Shown: piece after piece, positions 29,442-38,520 of the stretch
Layout: every line of letters begins with the position of its first letter
Numbering within the stretch: the first letter of the stretch is position 1
Made by a program: the position numbers and the translations under genes
Notes under the pieces: generated by a model
Told to the model about the DNA's origin: nothing
What the model saw: only the letters and a program-made list of their open reading frames with translations
Databases searched by the model: none
Assembly: GCF_009882975.1 (NCBI RefSeq)
Contig: NZ_WTUX01000019.1
Span: forward strand, 566,446 to 630,445
DNA length: 64,000 nucleotides
Reading direction: 5' to 3'
Source of the DNA: Maritimibacter harenae
Lineage (GTDB): Bacteria > Pseudomonadota > Alphaproteobacteria > Rhodobacterales > Rhodobacteraceae

Positions 29442-29466
29442 CTTCTCTGTTTCCGAAATACCTTCG
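29442..29466 (-). repeat. Dispersed intergenic motif, copy 3 (minus)
   Basis: Read on the minus strand: CCCCGAAGGTATTTCGGAAA followed by CAGAGAAG, again after a G5...C5 inverted repeat, as in copy 1. It lies upstream of the sulfotransferase relic, in the region before the rpsA promoter. Confidence 0.5.
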
Positions 29467-29606
29467 GGGGTGAGCGGCGAAGCCGCGAGGGGGCGGACAG
29501 CCCCCTGCGCCGCCGCGTCACCTCCGCCCGGGGTCCCCGGCAGGGCGCTCCGCCGCGACCGGCGCAAGACCGCCGGCGAACGCGTGCCGGGCCGCTCTCT
29601 TCATCC

Positions 29607-29635
29607 TTGCCAACAAGGCCCGGAGTGCGTATATG
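29607..29635 (+). promoter_or_regulatory. Strong sigma-70 promoter in the rpsA upstream region
   Basis: TTGCCA (29607-29612), 17-bp spacer, TATATG (29630-29635). Predicted start site about 29642, roughly 147 bp before the rpsA ATG. Confidence 0.65.
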
Positions 29636-29641
29636 GCGCCC

Positions 29642-29705
29642 CAGACAGGCGTAAAGCCGCAGCCGAAGAGCGAGCAGGGTCGGGCAACCGGCCCTCTTTG
29701 TTTTG
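29642..29705 (+). ncRNA. rpsA leader RNA with terminator-like hairpin
   Basis: The predicted transcript soon reaches an 8-pair stem AGGGTCGG / CCGGCCCT (29676-29695) with a GCAA tetraloop, followed by CTTTGTTTT. It looks like an intrinsic terminator about 60 nt after the start, and rpsA begins 80 bp later. It could be an attenuator that sets S1 levels or the 3' end of a separate small RNA. The rest of the leader (29706-29788) has no clear feature. Confidence 0.5.
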
Positions 29706-29788
29706 CGGAGCCTGACTGGAAATCCATGAAAGACCCGCGGAGACAACCGTGCGGCCCGAATAGAACTGTAAAGGACTAGACACCGCTT

Positions 29789-31474
29789 ATGAGCGCCAAT
29801 GCATCCATGGAGGAGTTCGAGGCCCTCCTGAACGAAAGCCTCGAAATGGACACCCCCCAAGAGGGCTCTGTCGTCAAAGGCAAGGTCATCGCCGTCGAGG
29901 CGGGCCAGGCCATCATCGACGTCGGCTACAAGATGGAAGGCCGCGTCGATCTCAAGGAATTCGCGAACCCCGGCGAAGCGCCCGACATCTCCGTCGGTGA
30001 CGAGGTCGAGGTTTACCTCCGTGCCGCCGAGAACGCCCGTGGCGAAGCCGTGGTCAGCCGTGAAATGGCGCGCCGCGAAGAAGCCTGGGACCGTCTCGAG
30101 AAGGCCTACGCCGACGACGCCCGCGTCGAAGGCGCGATCTTCGGCCGCGTCAAGGGCGGCTTCACCGTCGATCTCGGCGGTGCCGTGGCCTTCCTGCCCG
30201 GTTCGCAGGTCGACGTGCGCCCCGTGCGCGACGCGGGCCCGCTGATGGGTCTCAAGCAGCCGTTCCAGATCCTCAAGATGGACCGTCGCCGTGGCAACAT
30301 CGTCGTGTCGCGCCGCGCCATCCTTGAAGAATCGCGCGCCGAACAGCGTGCCGAGGTCATCGCCAAGCTCAGCGAAGGCGACACCGTGGAAGGCGTGGTC
30401 AAGAACATCACCGAGTACGGCGCGTTCGTCGACCTCGGCGGCGTCGATGGCCTGCTGCACGTGACCGACATGGCCTGGCGCCGTGTGAACCACCCCTCCG
30501 AGATCCTGTCGATCGGCGAGACGATCAACGTCCAGGTCATCAAGATCAACAAGGAGACGCACCGCATCTCGCTCGGCATGAAGCAGCTGCAGGAAGATCC
30601 GTGGGATCTGGTCGCTGCCAAGTACCCGCTGGGCTCGGTCCACAAGGGCCGCGTGACGAACATCACCGATTACGGTGCATTCGTCGAGCTGGAGCCGGGT
30701 GTCGAAGGCCTCGTGCACGTGTCGGAAATGTCCTGGACCAAGAAGAACGTCCACCCGGGCAAGATCGTGTCGACCTCCCAGGAAGTGGAAGTCATGGTTC
30801 TCGAGATCGACCAGGCGAAACGCCGCGTGTCGCTCGGCCTCAAGCAGACCATGCGCAACCCGTGGGAAGTCTTCGCGGAAACCCATCCGGAAGGCACCCA
30901 GGTCGAAGGCGAAGTCAAGAACATCACCGAGTTCGGTCTGTTCATCGGCCTCGACAACGACATCGACGGCATGGTGCACCTGTCGGACATCTCGTGGGAC
31001 CAGCGTGGCGAGGAAGCCATCCAGCAGTTCCACAAGGGCGACGTGGTCAAGGCCGTCGTCACCGAGGTGGACACCGAGAAGGAGCGCATTTCGCTCTCGA
31101 TCAAGGCGCTCGACGGCGACCCGTTCGCCGAAGCGGTGGGCGGCGTGAAGCGCGGCCAGATCATCACCGTGACGGTCTCCGCGATCGAGGACGGCGGGAT
31201 CGAAGTGGAATACGAGGGCATGAAGTCCTTCATCCGCCGCTCCGACCTGTCGCGTGACCGCTCCGAGCAGCGCCCCGAGCGTTTCCAGGTGGGCGACCAC
31301 GTGGACGTGCGCGTCACCAACGTCGACAACAAGTCGCGTCGCCTGGGCCTGTCGATCAAGGCCCGCGAGATCGCCGAAGAGAAGGAAGCCGTGGAACAGT
31401 TCGGTTCGTCCGACTCCGGCGCTTCGCTCGGCGACATCCTCGGCGCCGCGCTGAACAAGGGCGACGACGAGTAA
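29789..31474 (+). CDS. rpsA: 30S ribosomal protein S1
   Basis: A 561-residue S1 with six OB-fold S1 repeats, readable from the recurring G-x-V-x-N-I-T-x-Y/F-G-A-F/L motif (e.g. KNITEYGAFVDL, TNITDYGAFVEL, KNITEFGLFIGL). It helps mRNA loading on the 30S subunit. Upstream is a promoter and hairpin-bearing leader; downstream a strong terminator and ihfB. The position next to cmk and ihfB is standard. Confidence 0.97.
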   Translation: MSANASMEEFEALLNESLEMDTPQEGSVVKGKVIAVEAGQAIIDVGYKMEGRVDLKEFANPGEAPDISVGDEVEVYLRAAENARGEAVVSREMARREEAWDRLEKAYADDARVEGAIFGRVKGGFTVDLGGAVAFLPGSQVDVRPVRDAGPLMGLKQPFQILKMDRRRGNIVVSRRAILEESRAEQRAEVIAKLSEGDTVEGVVKNITEYGAFVDLGGVDGLLHVTDMAWRRVNHPSEILSIGETINVQVIKINKETHRISLGMKQLQEDPWDLVAAKYPLGSVHKGRVTNITDYGAFVELEPGVEGLVHVSEMSWTKKNVHPGKIVSTSQEVEVMVLEIDQAKRRVSLGLKQTMRNPWEVFAETHPEGTQVEGEVKNITEFGLFIGLDNDIDGMVHLSDISWDQRGEEAIQQFHKGDVVKAVVTEVDTEKERISLSIKALDGDPFAEAVGGVKRGQIITVTVSAIEDGGIEVEYEGMKSFIRRSDLSRDRSEQRPERFQVGDHVDVRVTNVDNKSRRLGLSIKAREIAEEKEAVEQFGSSDSGASLGDILGAALNKGDDE

Positions 31475-31497
31475 GTCGGACCCCATACGCCACAGAG

Positions 31498-31526
31498 ACG
31501 GCCCCGGAGCGATCCGGGGCCGTTTT
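31498..31526 (+). terminator. Intrinsic terminator of rpsA
   Basis: Perfect 11-bp stem ACGGCCCCGGA / TCCGGGGCCGT with a GCGA loop, then TTT. Confidence 0.9.
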
Positions 31527-31606
31527 CATTTCCGGTCCCGCGATTGCGCAAGCGCAAGGCGGCGGCGTGGGATCGGTGGCAGGATGGTCCGAAACGGAGA
31601 GGGCGC

Positions 31607-31786
31607 ATGCGAAAGAGACGAACGGAATGGATGGGCGTGACCGGGGCGCTGGGTGTCGCGGTCTTCCTTTTGGGGCTCCTGGGCGGGCTCTATTCGTTGG
31701 GCCTGGCAATCGCGCTGTCGGTCTCGATCTGGGCGGTGGGCGCGACGCTGGTCATCGCGCTGACCGATCCGCCCGACAGGGGCTGA
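31607..31786 (+). CDS. Small membrane protein
   Basis: A 59-residue protein: basic start (MRKRRTEWMG) and two hydrophobic segments (about 9-30 and 33-50). GGAGAGGG lies upstream of the ATG. It sits between rpsA and ihfB. Family unknown; it could be a true small protein or a chance frame, though the hydrophobicity and ribosome site favour coding. Confidence 0.5.
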   Translation: MRKRRTEWMGVTGALGVAVFLLGLLGGLYSLGLAIALSVSIWAVGATLVIALTDPPDRG

Positions 31787-32032
31787 GCCGGCGCCGCCGG
31801 GTCTGCGAATCATGGGCCGATCACCGTGCCTGCGGCGGCCGTCCGGGCGGCGTTTCTGCGGGCGCACGGTCTAAGGGCCGGGTTTTCCATGAAAAAATCA
31901 GCGCAATGATGCCAAAATCGCTGGCTTGCCGCTGCCTGTGCTGTTTCGCGGTCCAACGTTTCGCCCTATAGTCGATCCAACGTGGCGGGCTGCCTGACAT
32001 CGCCACACTGACCTTTTCGGGGGGATGACGGG

Positions 32033-32314
32033 ATGATCCGGTCTGAGTTGATCCAGAAGATCGCGGACGAGAATCCGCACCTGTATCAGCGCGACGTCGA
32101 GCGTATCGTGAACACCATCTTCGAAGAAGTGATCGAAGCCATGGCGCGGGGCGACCGGGTCGAGCTGCGCGGTTTCGGCGCCTTTTCCGTCAAGAAACGG
32201 GATGCAAGGGTGGGACGGAACCCGCGTACGGGTGAGTCGGTTGATGTCGAAGAAAAGCACGTGCCGTTCTTCAAGACCGGGAAGCTCCTGCGCGACCGTC
32301 TGAACGGGAACTGA
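32033..32314 (+). CDS. ihfB: Integration host factor subunit beta
   Basis: A 93-residue HU/IHF family DNA-bending protein with the RNPRTGE arm motif and [13 protein letters not shown]. It pairs with IhfA. The position after rpsA is conserved in proteobacteria. A possible -10 TATAGT lies at 31967-31972, with no clear -35. Confidence 0.96.
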   Translation: MIRSELIQKIADENPHLYQRDVERIVNTIFEEVIEAMARGDRVELRGFGAFSVKKRDARVGRNPRTGESVDVEEKHVPFFKTGKLLRDRLNGN

Positions 32315-32327
32315 GAGGCCCAGATCC

Positions 32328-32678
32328 ATGCGTTACATCCGCTACGCGTTCCTCGCCGCGCTGGCCGTGGTGTTGATCACCGTCGCGCTCGCCAACCGCA
32401 ACATCGTCGAGCTGCGCATTCTGCCGGGCGAGATGGCCGGGTTCCTCGGGTGGGACTGGACCGTCGACATGCCGCTCTTTATCGTCATTTTCCTCGCGAT
32501 CATCGCGGGCGTGCTGATCGGGTTCGTCTGGGAATGGTTCCGCGAGCACAAGCTGCGCGCCGAAGGGCGCCGGGCCAAGAGCGCCGCGGTGAAACTGGCG
32601 GGCGAGGTGCAGGAGCTCAAGCGCGAGAAGGCCGGCCCGAAAGACGATGTGCTGGCGCTTCTGGAGGATGGGCGCTAA
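32328..32678 (+). CDS. lapA: LapA-like (DUF1049) membrane protein
   Basis: A 116-residue protein with two N-terminal transmembrane segments (about 5-22 and 45-68) and a coiled-coil-forming basic tail ([13 protein letters not shown]). It lies between ihfB and trpF as is common. LapA works with LapB in controlling LPS synthesis in gammaproteobacteria; that role is not proven here. Confidence 0.82.
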   Translation: MRYIRYAFLAALAVVLITVALANRNIVELRILPGEMAGFLGWDWTVDMPLFIVIFLAIIAGVLIGFVWEWFREHKLRAEGRRAKSAAVKLAGEVQELKREKAGPKDDVLALLEDGR

Positions 32679-32688
32679 TCACACGCCC

Positions 32689-33327
32689 ATGAGCGACATC
32701 CGAGTGAAAATCTGCGGGCTGACCAGCGCCGACGCCGTGACGGCGGCGGTCGAGGCCGGCGCGCGCTACGTGGGCTTCGTGTTCTTCCCGAAATCGCCGC
32801 GCAACATCGCGCCTGAGCTGGCCGCCGAGGTTGCCACCCAGGTGCCGCCGGGCGTGGCGAAGGTCGCGCTGGTGGTGAACCCGGATGATGCGCTTCTCGA
32901 CGAGATCACGGCCCGCGTCCCTCTCGACATGCTCCAGCTTCATGGCGCCGAGACGCCCGAGCGTGTGGCCGAGATTCGGGCGCGCTACGGTCTGCCGGTG
33001 ATGAAGGCGGTCGGAATCGCGGATGCCGCAGACCTTGCGACGCTCGACGACTACGTGGGCGTGGCCGACCAGATCCTGGTCGACGCGAAGCCCCCGAAGG
33101 AGGCCGAGCTTCCGGGTGGCAACGGGCTTGCCTTCGACTGGCGCCTTCTGCAGGGCCGCCACTGGAGCGTGCCGTGGATGCTCGCCGGTGGGCTCACCCC
33201 CGAGAATGTGGCGCTGGCCGCCAAGCTCACGGGCGCGCGGCAGGTGGACGTGTCCTCCGGCGTGGAAAGCGCGCCCGGCGAGAAGGACGCGCGGCTCGTG
33301 CGCGACTTCATCGCGGCGGTGGCATGA
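32689..33327 (+). CDS. trpF: Phosphoribosylanthranilate isomerase
   Basis: A 212-residue TIM-barrel enzyme of tryptophan synthesis ([12 protein letters not shown] start motif with the catalytic Cys; DAKPP and [10 protein letters not shown] loops; VDVSSGVE end). Start at the ATG at 32689. It overlaps the GNAT gene by 4 bp. trpB lies 2.6 kb further on, separated by other genes. Confidence 0.95.
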   Translation: MSDIRVKICGLTSADAVTAAVEAGARYVGFVFFPKSPRNIAPELAAEVATQVPPGVAKVALVVNPDDALLDEITARVPLDMLQLHGAETPERVAEIRARYGLPVMKAVGIADAADLATLDDYVGVADQILVDAKPPKEAELPGGNGLAFDWRLLQGRHWSVPWMLAGGLTPENVALAAKLTGARQVDVSSGVESAPGEKDARLVRDFIAAVA

Positions 33328-33776
33328 GCGTGACCTTCCGCGCCGCGCGGCCCGACGAGGTGGGCGCGGTGATGGCGCTTCTGCGCGAGGACCGGGCGCC
33401 GGGGACGCCGCCGGTGCGTGACGAAGACCCGATGGCGCAGTACCTTGCGATGATCGGGGACGGGACCACGCAGCTCATCGTCGGGGTGGACGGGGACACG
33501 GTCGTCGCCTGTTACCAGTTGACGATCCTGCACCTCGTCTCGCCGTCGATCCCGATCCGTGCGCAGCTGGAATCGGTGCGGGTGCGTGCCGACCTGCGCG
33601 GGCAGGGGATCGGGACCGCACTGATGGAAGATGCGCAGGACCGGGCCCGCGCGGCGCGGGCGACGCTGATGCAATTCACCTCGAACACCGCGCGCGCGGA
33701 CGCGCACCGGTTCTACGAGCGCCTCGGGTTCTCGGCGACGCATGCGGGTTTCAAGAAAGAGCTGGGCACCGGTTAA
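33324..33776 (+). CDS. GNAT family N-acetyltransferase
   Basis: A 150-residue GNAT protein with the acetyl-CoA loop [15 protein letters not shown] and a C-terminal FYERLGF motif. Overlaps trpF by ATGA. The acceptor is unknown. Confidence 0.88.
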   Translation: MSVTFRAARPDEVGAVMALLREDRAPGTPPVRDEDPMAQYLAMIGDGTTQLIVGVDGDTVVACYQLTILHLVSPSIPIRAQLESVRVRADLRGQGIGTALMEDAQDRARAARATLMQFTSNTARADAHRFYERLGFSATHAGFKKELGTG

Positions 33777-33810
33777 CCGCGGATTCACCGCGATCGGGCA
33801 TGGTCTGCCC

Positions 33811-34059
33811 ATGACCCAGCTTGTTTCGCCCCAGAGCCCCGACCACTGGCTGTCCGCAGCCTTCTCCTCCACCACCGCGACCACCGGCGGCGTCATCAAG
33901 CGCCGGATCACCGACATCGACCGCATCGTCGGCCGGGACAGGTTCCTGGGCGAAGTGCGCGCCCGCGGGTTCCAGGCGGTGGAGAACGGCGACAGTCTGG
34001 TCGTCTTCTGCAATGCGCAGCCCGTGCGGCTGGCCGCGGCCTGTACGATACACGCCTGA
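33811..34059 (+). CDS. Small conserved hypothetical protein
   Basis: An 82-residue basic protein without a signal peptide (IKRRITDIDRIVGRDRFLGEV, then GFQAVENGDSLVVFCN). GC3 is gene-like. It lies between the GNAT gene and the tannase. I do not recognise it. It looks like a small DNA- or protein-binding domain, but this is a guess. Confidence 0.55.
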   Translation: MTQLVSPQSPDHWLSAAFSSTTATTGGVIKRRITDIDRIVGRDRFLGEVRARGFQAVENGDSLVVFCNAQPVRLAAACTIHA

Positions 34060-34063
34060 CACG

Positions 34064-34088
34064 AAAAAGGGCGCGGTTTCCCGCGCCC
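34064..34088 (-). terminator. Terminator of the tannase-like gene
   Basis: Stem GGGCGCGG / CCGCGCCC with a TTTC loop. On the minus strand it is followed by a run of T (complement of AAAAA at 34064-34068), 22 bp past the tannase stop. Confidence 0.8.
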
Positions 34089-34109
34089 CTCACCGTCATC
34101 TCGTTTGCC

Positions 34110-35735
34110 TTACTGGCAGGTGAACCCGTCCCCGTCGGCCTTGGCCACCTCGGGGTAGAGGCAGAGCGGGCGGGTTTCGCCGCGCACGGCCTCCGGCGCT
34201 TCCTCGTTGCCCGGACGCACCGTGGCGATGACCGGACCCGGCGCCTCGCCGTCCTCGACCCAACTCGTCAGGACGGAGAGCATGTCGAAGGCGTCGGCGG
34301 CCGGGCCGCCCTGTCCGTGCTGCATCCCGGGGACGGGGTAGAGAACCACGTGGTCAAGCACGTCTTCGACGTTTTCCGACAGGCGATCGTACCAGGCCGC
34401 CGTGTCGTTGAACGAAAAGACGGGGTCGGCGGTGCCGTGGAAGATCACCATCTTGCCGCCCGACGCGATGAAATCCTTGAGCATCGGGTCGTCCATGTCG
34501 GGCGGGGACATCACCTCCACCGCGCTTTCGGGAAAGGCCTCGGAGGTGGCGCTGACGCGACCGGCCATTTCGTCGAAGTCGTAGCTGGTCAGGAAAGCCT
34601 GAAGCTCGGTCGGACTGCCGCCCACTTCCGTCGGTGGGGTCGAGAAGACCTGCGCGAGCGAGCCTGCGCCCATCACGGCGATGAGCGGCTGCTGCTCCCA
34701 CGGCGGAATCGGGCTCTCGAGCTTCCAGAAACGCCAGCCGCCGGACGCAATGCCCGGATCCCAAGGCCAGTCGCTGTAGAGCTGTTCGCCCGCGCTGTTT
34801 TTCGGCCCGCCGTGGATCGCGATGAGCGCCTCGACCTTCTCCGTTGGGAGGCATTCGCTGTTCTGCCCGTCCGAGCAGGCCATGCTCATCGGATCGAACG
34901 CGTCCTGACAACCCAGCGGGTCGAGCACGAGACCGTCCTCGGCCCCGTCCAACCCGTCGCAGGCCTGGGTGATCGAGGTGCCCACGAGGCTCATTTCCTC
35001 GCGCGAGAAGGATTGCGGCAATGTCTCGCCCACGCTGAGGAAGTTCTGCACATCCCAGGCATGCTGGATGGCCGCGCGCGGAAGGTTGAAGCCCGGGTAC
35101 CCCGCAAGCAGGCCGTCGAACGTCTCGCCCATGCGGGTCGCCGCCACCATCGCGTGACGCCCGCCGTTGGAGGAGCCGAGTCCGTAACGGTAGGCGATCT
35201 CGCCATCGTAGTAGCCGGTGGTCAGCGCCTCGGCGGCGCGCTGGACCTGCGGGACCGCGCCGTAGCCGTAGTTTCGGCGCGCTTCGAATTCCATGCCGAA
35301 GACGTTGCCGCCCGCAAGGCCGGCCTCGGGGTTCGCCTGACCGTCATGGCCGGCGTCCGATGAGACGACCGCCATGCCGCGCGCAAGGGCACCGTCGCCC
35401 GGCGCAAGGCCGGTGATCGCCCCGAGGGCCGGAACGACCGCACCGTCGTTGCCCCCGTTGAACTGGTGCACGAGCGCGCCGTCCCAGTCGTCGGGCAGGC
35501 GCAGTTCGAAGCGGATGGCGTAATCCTTGCCGTCCGTGCCGGTGCGCTCGGCCATCCGCCCCTGCACGATGCAGTGATCGAGCGGGCTTTCTTCGCCCTG
35601 CGGGGCATAGGCTGTGGACGTGATCGTCACGCCGTCGACGGACAGGTCGGCCGCGGCGTCGCAGTCCTCCGGCGAGGCCATTGCGGCCAATGGAACAAGG
35701 GCCAGCACCGAGGCGCCGGTAAGTATGTTTTTCAT
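34110..35735 (-). CDS. Exported tannase/feruloyl esterase family hydrolase
   Basis: A 541-residue alpha/beta-hydrolase with a signal peptide (to about residue 21). The nucleophile lies in GSSNGGRHAM, the acid Asp in GTADPVFSFND and the His in GMQHGQGG. Cysteines flank the triad in the tannase pattern. It probably acts in the periplasm or outside the cell on aromatic esters of plant or algal origin. It sits between trpF and trpB on the opposite strand with a palindromic operator upstream, and looks like an insertion into the trpF-trpB order. Confidence 0.87.
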   Translation of the reverse strand: MKNILTGASVLALVPLAAMASPEDCDAAADLSVDGVTITSTAYAPQGEESPLDHCIVQGRMAERTGTDGKDYAIRFELRLPDDWDGALVHQFNGGNDGAVVPALGAITGLAPGDGALARGMAVVSSDAGHDGQANPEAGLAGGNVFGMEFEARRNYGYGAVPQVQRAAEALTTGYYDGEIAYRYGLGSSNGGRHAMVAATRMGETFDGLLAGYPGFNLPRAAIQHAWDVQNFLSVGETLPQSFSREEMSLVGTSITQACDGLDGAEDGLVLDPLGCQDAFDPMSMACSDGQNSECLPTEKVEALIAIHGGPKNSAGEQLYSDWPWDPGIASGGWRFWKLESPIPPWEQQPLIAVMGAGSLAQVFSTPPTEVGGSPTELQAFLTSYDFDEMAGRVSATSEAFPESAVEVMSPPDMDDPMLKDFIASGGKMVIFHGTADPVFSFNDTAAWYDRLSENVEDVLDHVVLYPVPGMQHGQGGPAADAFDMLSVLTSWVEDGEAPGPVIATVRPGNEEAPEAVRGETRPLCLYPEVAKADGDGFTCQ

Positions 35736-35779
35736 GATGTCCTCCCTTCAATACCCCAATTCTATGCGCAGGGAGATTT

Positions 35780-35797
35780 TATTTTCCAAGGAAAATA
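35780..35797. promoter_or_regulatory. Palindromic operator between tannase and trpB
   Basis: TATTTTCC - AA - GGAAAATA, 8-bp perfect arms in an AT-rich island 45 bp upstream of the tannase start and 92 bp before trpB. A candidate repressor site for the tannase gene. Confidence 0.5.
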
Positions 35798-35888
35798 TTT
35801 GGGCTCCAGCATTTTTCAACGCGCCGCGCCACTTCTTGCGTCGCTTTCCGGCAGGGGCTAGGAACAGGCAAAGCTTCCGGAGGGCGAC

Positions 35889-37124
35889 ATGGCCGACGAT
35901 CTCTTCAATTCCTTCATGAACGGTCCCGACGAAAAGGGCCGGTTCGGCGATTTCGGCGGGCGTTTCGTGTCCGAAACCCTGATGCCGCTCATTCTCGAGC
36001 TCGAGGCGGAATACGAGAAGGCGAAAACCGACCAGAGCTTCTGGGACGAAATGGACTTCCTGTGGAAGCACTACGTGGGCCGTCCCAGCCCGCTCTACTT
36101 CGCCGAGCGGCTGACCGAGCAGCTGGGCGGTGCGAAGATCTATCTCAAGCGTGACGAACTCAACCACACTGGCGCGCACAAGATCAACAACGTGCTGGGC
36201 CAGATCCTGCTGGCGCGCCGGATGGGCAAGGAACGCATCATCGCCGAAACCGGCGCCGGCCAGCACGGCGTGGCGACCGCCACGGTCTGCGCCAAGTTCG
36301 GGCTGAAGTGCATCGTCTACATGGGCGCGCACGACGTCGAACGGCAGGCCCCGAACGTGTTCCGCATGAAGCTCCTGGGCGCCGAGGTGGTGCCCGTGAC
36401 GTCCGGGCGCGGGACGCTCAAGGACGCGATGAACGACGCGCTGCGCGACTGGGTGACCAACGTGCGCGACACGTTCTACTGCATCGGCACGGTCGCCGGG
36501 CCGCACCCGTACCCGGCGATGGTGCGCGACTTCCAGTCGATCATCGGCACCGAGGCCAAGGCCCAGATGCAGGAGGCCGAAGGCCGTCTGCCCGATACGC
36601 TGATCGCCGCCATCGGGGGCGGGTCCAACGCGATGGGCCTGTTCTACCCGTTCCTCGACGACAAGGATGTGCACATCATCGGGGTCGAGGCCGGCGGCAA
36701 AGGCGTGAACGAGAAGATGGAACACTGCGCCTCGCTCACCGGCGGACGTCCGGGCGTGCTGCACGGCAACCGCACCTACCTGCTCCAGGACGACGACGGG
36801 CAGATCCTCGAAGGGCACTCGATCTCGGCGGGGCTGGATTACCCGGGGATCGGGCCGGAACATTCCTGGCTGCACGACATCGGGCGCGCGGAATACGTGT
36901 CGATCACCGACAAGGAAGCGCTCGAGGGCTTCCAGCTCCTGTGCGAGACCGAGGGCATCATCCCGGCGCTGGAGCCGTCCCACGCGCTGGGCCACGTGAT
37001 GAAGATCGCCGGCGACCTGCCCAAGGATCACATCATCTGCATGAACATGTGCGGGCGCGGCGACAAGGACATCTTCACGGTGGCCAAGGCGCTGGGCACC
37101 GACATGTCAGGGCTCGCGGACTGA
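35889..37124 (+). CDS. trpB: Tryptophan synthase beta chain
   Basis: A 411-residue PLP enzyme that condenses indole and serine. PLP lysine in [12 protein letters not shown]; glycine-rich phosphate loop GGGSNAMG. The trpF-trpB pair is split here by other genes, so trpB probably has its own promoter in the 35736-35888 gap. A weak hairpin (37133-37157, CGGCGCCG arms) follows. Confidence 0.97.
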   Translation: MADDLFNSFMNGPDEKGRFGDFGGRFVSETLMPLILELEAEYEKAKTDQSFWDEMDFLWKHYVGRPSPLYFAERLTEQLGGAKIYLKRDELNHTGAHKINNVLGQILLARRMGKERIIAETGAGQHGVATATVCAKFGLKCIVYMGAHDVERQAPNVFRMKLLGAEVVPVTSGRGTLKDAMNDALRDWVTNVRDTFYCIGTVAGPHPYPAMVRDFQSIIGTEAKAQMQEAEGRLPDTLIAAIGGGSNAMGLFYPFLDDKDVHIIGVEAGGKGVNEKMEHCASLTGGRPGVLHGNRTYLLQDDDGQILEGHSISAGLDYPGIGPEHSWLHDIGRAEYVSITDKEALEGFQLLCETEGIIPALEPSHALGHVMKIAGDLPKDHIICMNMCGRGDKDIFTVAKALGTDMSGLAD

Positions 37125-37202
37125 TCCGAAAACGGCGCCGCCCAGGGGACGGCGCCGCTTCATCGGCTTTACGGGTCGCTCAGGGCGACTGATCGTTTCC
37201 AA

Positions 37203-38225
37203 TCACTGGAGCGACGTGGAGGTATCCACTTCCGCGTTCGCGTCGACCTCGGCGCCAGCGGCCGCATCGGTGCCGCTGTCCGTCGGGGTGTCGACATCGG
37301 CGCTGGCGTTGCCGTCGACACTGGCGTTGCCATCGACGCTGGTGGTCGTTTCGTCGTCCGCTGCCGCGTCAGCTTCGGTCTCAACGTCGGCATTCGGGTC
37401 GACGTCCGCCCCACCGGCGGCGTCGTCCGTGCCGCTCTCCGTCGGGGTGTCGACGTCCGCACTGGCGTTGCCGTTCGCCTCGCCTGACGCATTGGTATCG
37501 GTTCCGGCGTCGGTACCCGCATCAGTGCCGGCATCCGCATCGGTTCCGGCATCCGCGCCGGCGTCAGCACCGGCATCGGCGCCTGCGTTGGCATCGGTGT
37601 CGGTCCCACCGTCGGTACCGGTGTCAGTGCCCGCATCGGTGTCGGTCCCACCATCGGTGCCGGCGTCAGTGCCCGCATCGGTATCGGTTCCGGCATCCGC
37701 GCCAGCGTCAGCACCAGCATCGGCACCAGCGTCGGCGTCCGTGTCGGTCCCGCCGTCGGTGCCGGCATCAGTGCCAGCATCGGCACCGGCGTCAGCCCCG
37801 GCGTCCGCGTCGGTGTCGCCGTTCGTGGAGTCACCGTCGCTTCCGCCGTCGGACTGAGCGCCCGAGTCGGAACTGGTCTGGACTCCGCCCTCGTCGGCGA
37901 AGGCGCCCGAGGCCGCGGCCGCTGTGACGTCCTCACCCATGTCGAGACTGACGGTTTCGTTGACGTCGATACAGGCGGCCAGCTCGTCGGAGAGCACGCT
38001 TCCGGCCTCGCCGAGCTTCAGGATGCGACCACGTTGTTCGTCGCAGCCATAGAAGGTCAGTGCGCCCGTGGAATACAGGCGGACCGCTTCGATGGTGTAG
38101 CCGTCGGACCGGAGTTCGGTCACGCCCTTCGCATAGACGTCTTCGTTCAGCGTCTGCGAAAAGGCCGGCGCCGCAAGGGCGAGAGCCGCAGCGGAGGCGA
38201 GGGGAAGGGTTGCGAAATTGCGCAT
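37203..38225 (-). CDS. Exported acidic-repeat protein, paralogue A
   Basis: A 340-residue exported protein. Signal peptide to about residue 23, then a globular domain (residues about 24-95: VYAKGVTELRSDGYTIEAVR, GRILKLGEAGSVLSDELAACID) shared with the next two genes. After it about 215 residues are almost only Asp, Ala, Gly and Thr (DAGADAGTD-type repeats), then a second acidic section rich in Val/Asn/Glu. Very low pI expected. A disordered or cation-binding surface protein is likely; the globular part resembles a PepSY-type fold. Function unknown. Confidence 0.75.
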   Translation of the reverse strand: MRNFATLPLASAAALALAAPAFSQTLNEDVYAKGVTELRSDGYTIEAVRLYSTGALTFYGCDEQRGRILKLGEAGSVLSDELAACIDVNETVSLDMGEDVTAAAASGAFADEGGVQTSSDSGAQSDGGSDGDSTNGDTDADAGADAGADAGTDAGTDGGTDTDADAGADAGADAGADAGTDTDAGTDAGTDGGTDTDAGTDTGTDGGTDTDANAGADAGADAGADAGTDADAGTDAGTDAGTDTNASGEANGNASADVDTPTESGTDDAAGGADVDPNADVETEADAAADDETTTSVDGNASVDGNASADVDTPTDSGTDAAAGAEVDANAEVDTSTSLQ

Positions 38226-38341
38226 GGTTCATTCCTTTCAATGCAGAACGAGAGCGGGATGCGATCGCAAATCCCATCATTGAGAAGTGGGGCACACCGT
38301 CTCGTGTCTGCTTGGTGAATGAGGCCTCGCGCAACTTTGTT

Positions 38342-38363
38342 CCAAATATTCCATTCTATTTGG
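38342..38363. promoter_or_regulatory. Inverted repeat upstream of paralogue A
   Basis: CCAAATA-N8-TATTTGG, 7-bp perfect arms in an AT-rich pocket 117 bp upstream of paralogue A. A possible operator or promoter element. The remainder of 38226-38467 shows nothing further. Confidence 0.35.
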
Positions 38364-38467
38364 CAATTCTTTAATCACTCCGGGCCTCGCGCGGGACGGG
38401 CGCACGTGCGCGGCCTTTATCGTTTAAAAACAACAAATTGTGCGTCTGTCCGCTTGAGGCCCGCCGC

Positions 38468-38502
38468 ACAAAAAAGAGGCGCCGCGATCCGCGGCGCCTC
38501 TT
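38468..38502 (-). terminator. Terminator of paralogue B
   Basis: Arms AAGAGGCGCCGCG / CGCGGCGCCTCTT (13 bp, 3-nt loop). On the minus strand it is followed by a T-run (complement of the A-run at 38468-38475), 19 bp past the stop of paralogue B. Confidence 0.85.
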
Positions 38503-38520
38503 CGTGAACGGACGGACGCA

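Noticed and set aside
28406-31486. 1026-residue open frame on the minus strand
   Set aside because: Its first 700 codons are antisense to rpsA. Only the part from 29365 downward has sulfotransferase motifs.
37216-37857. 213-residue Ser/Ala/Val/Pro repeat frame on the plus strand
   Set aside because: It is the reverse of the acidic repeat tract in paralogue A. The minus strand has the signal peptide and the shared domain.
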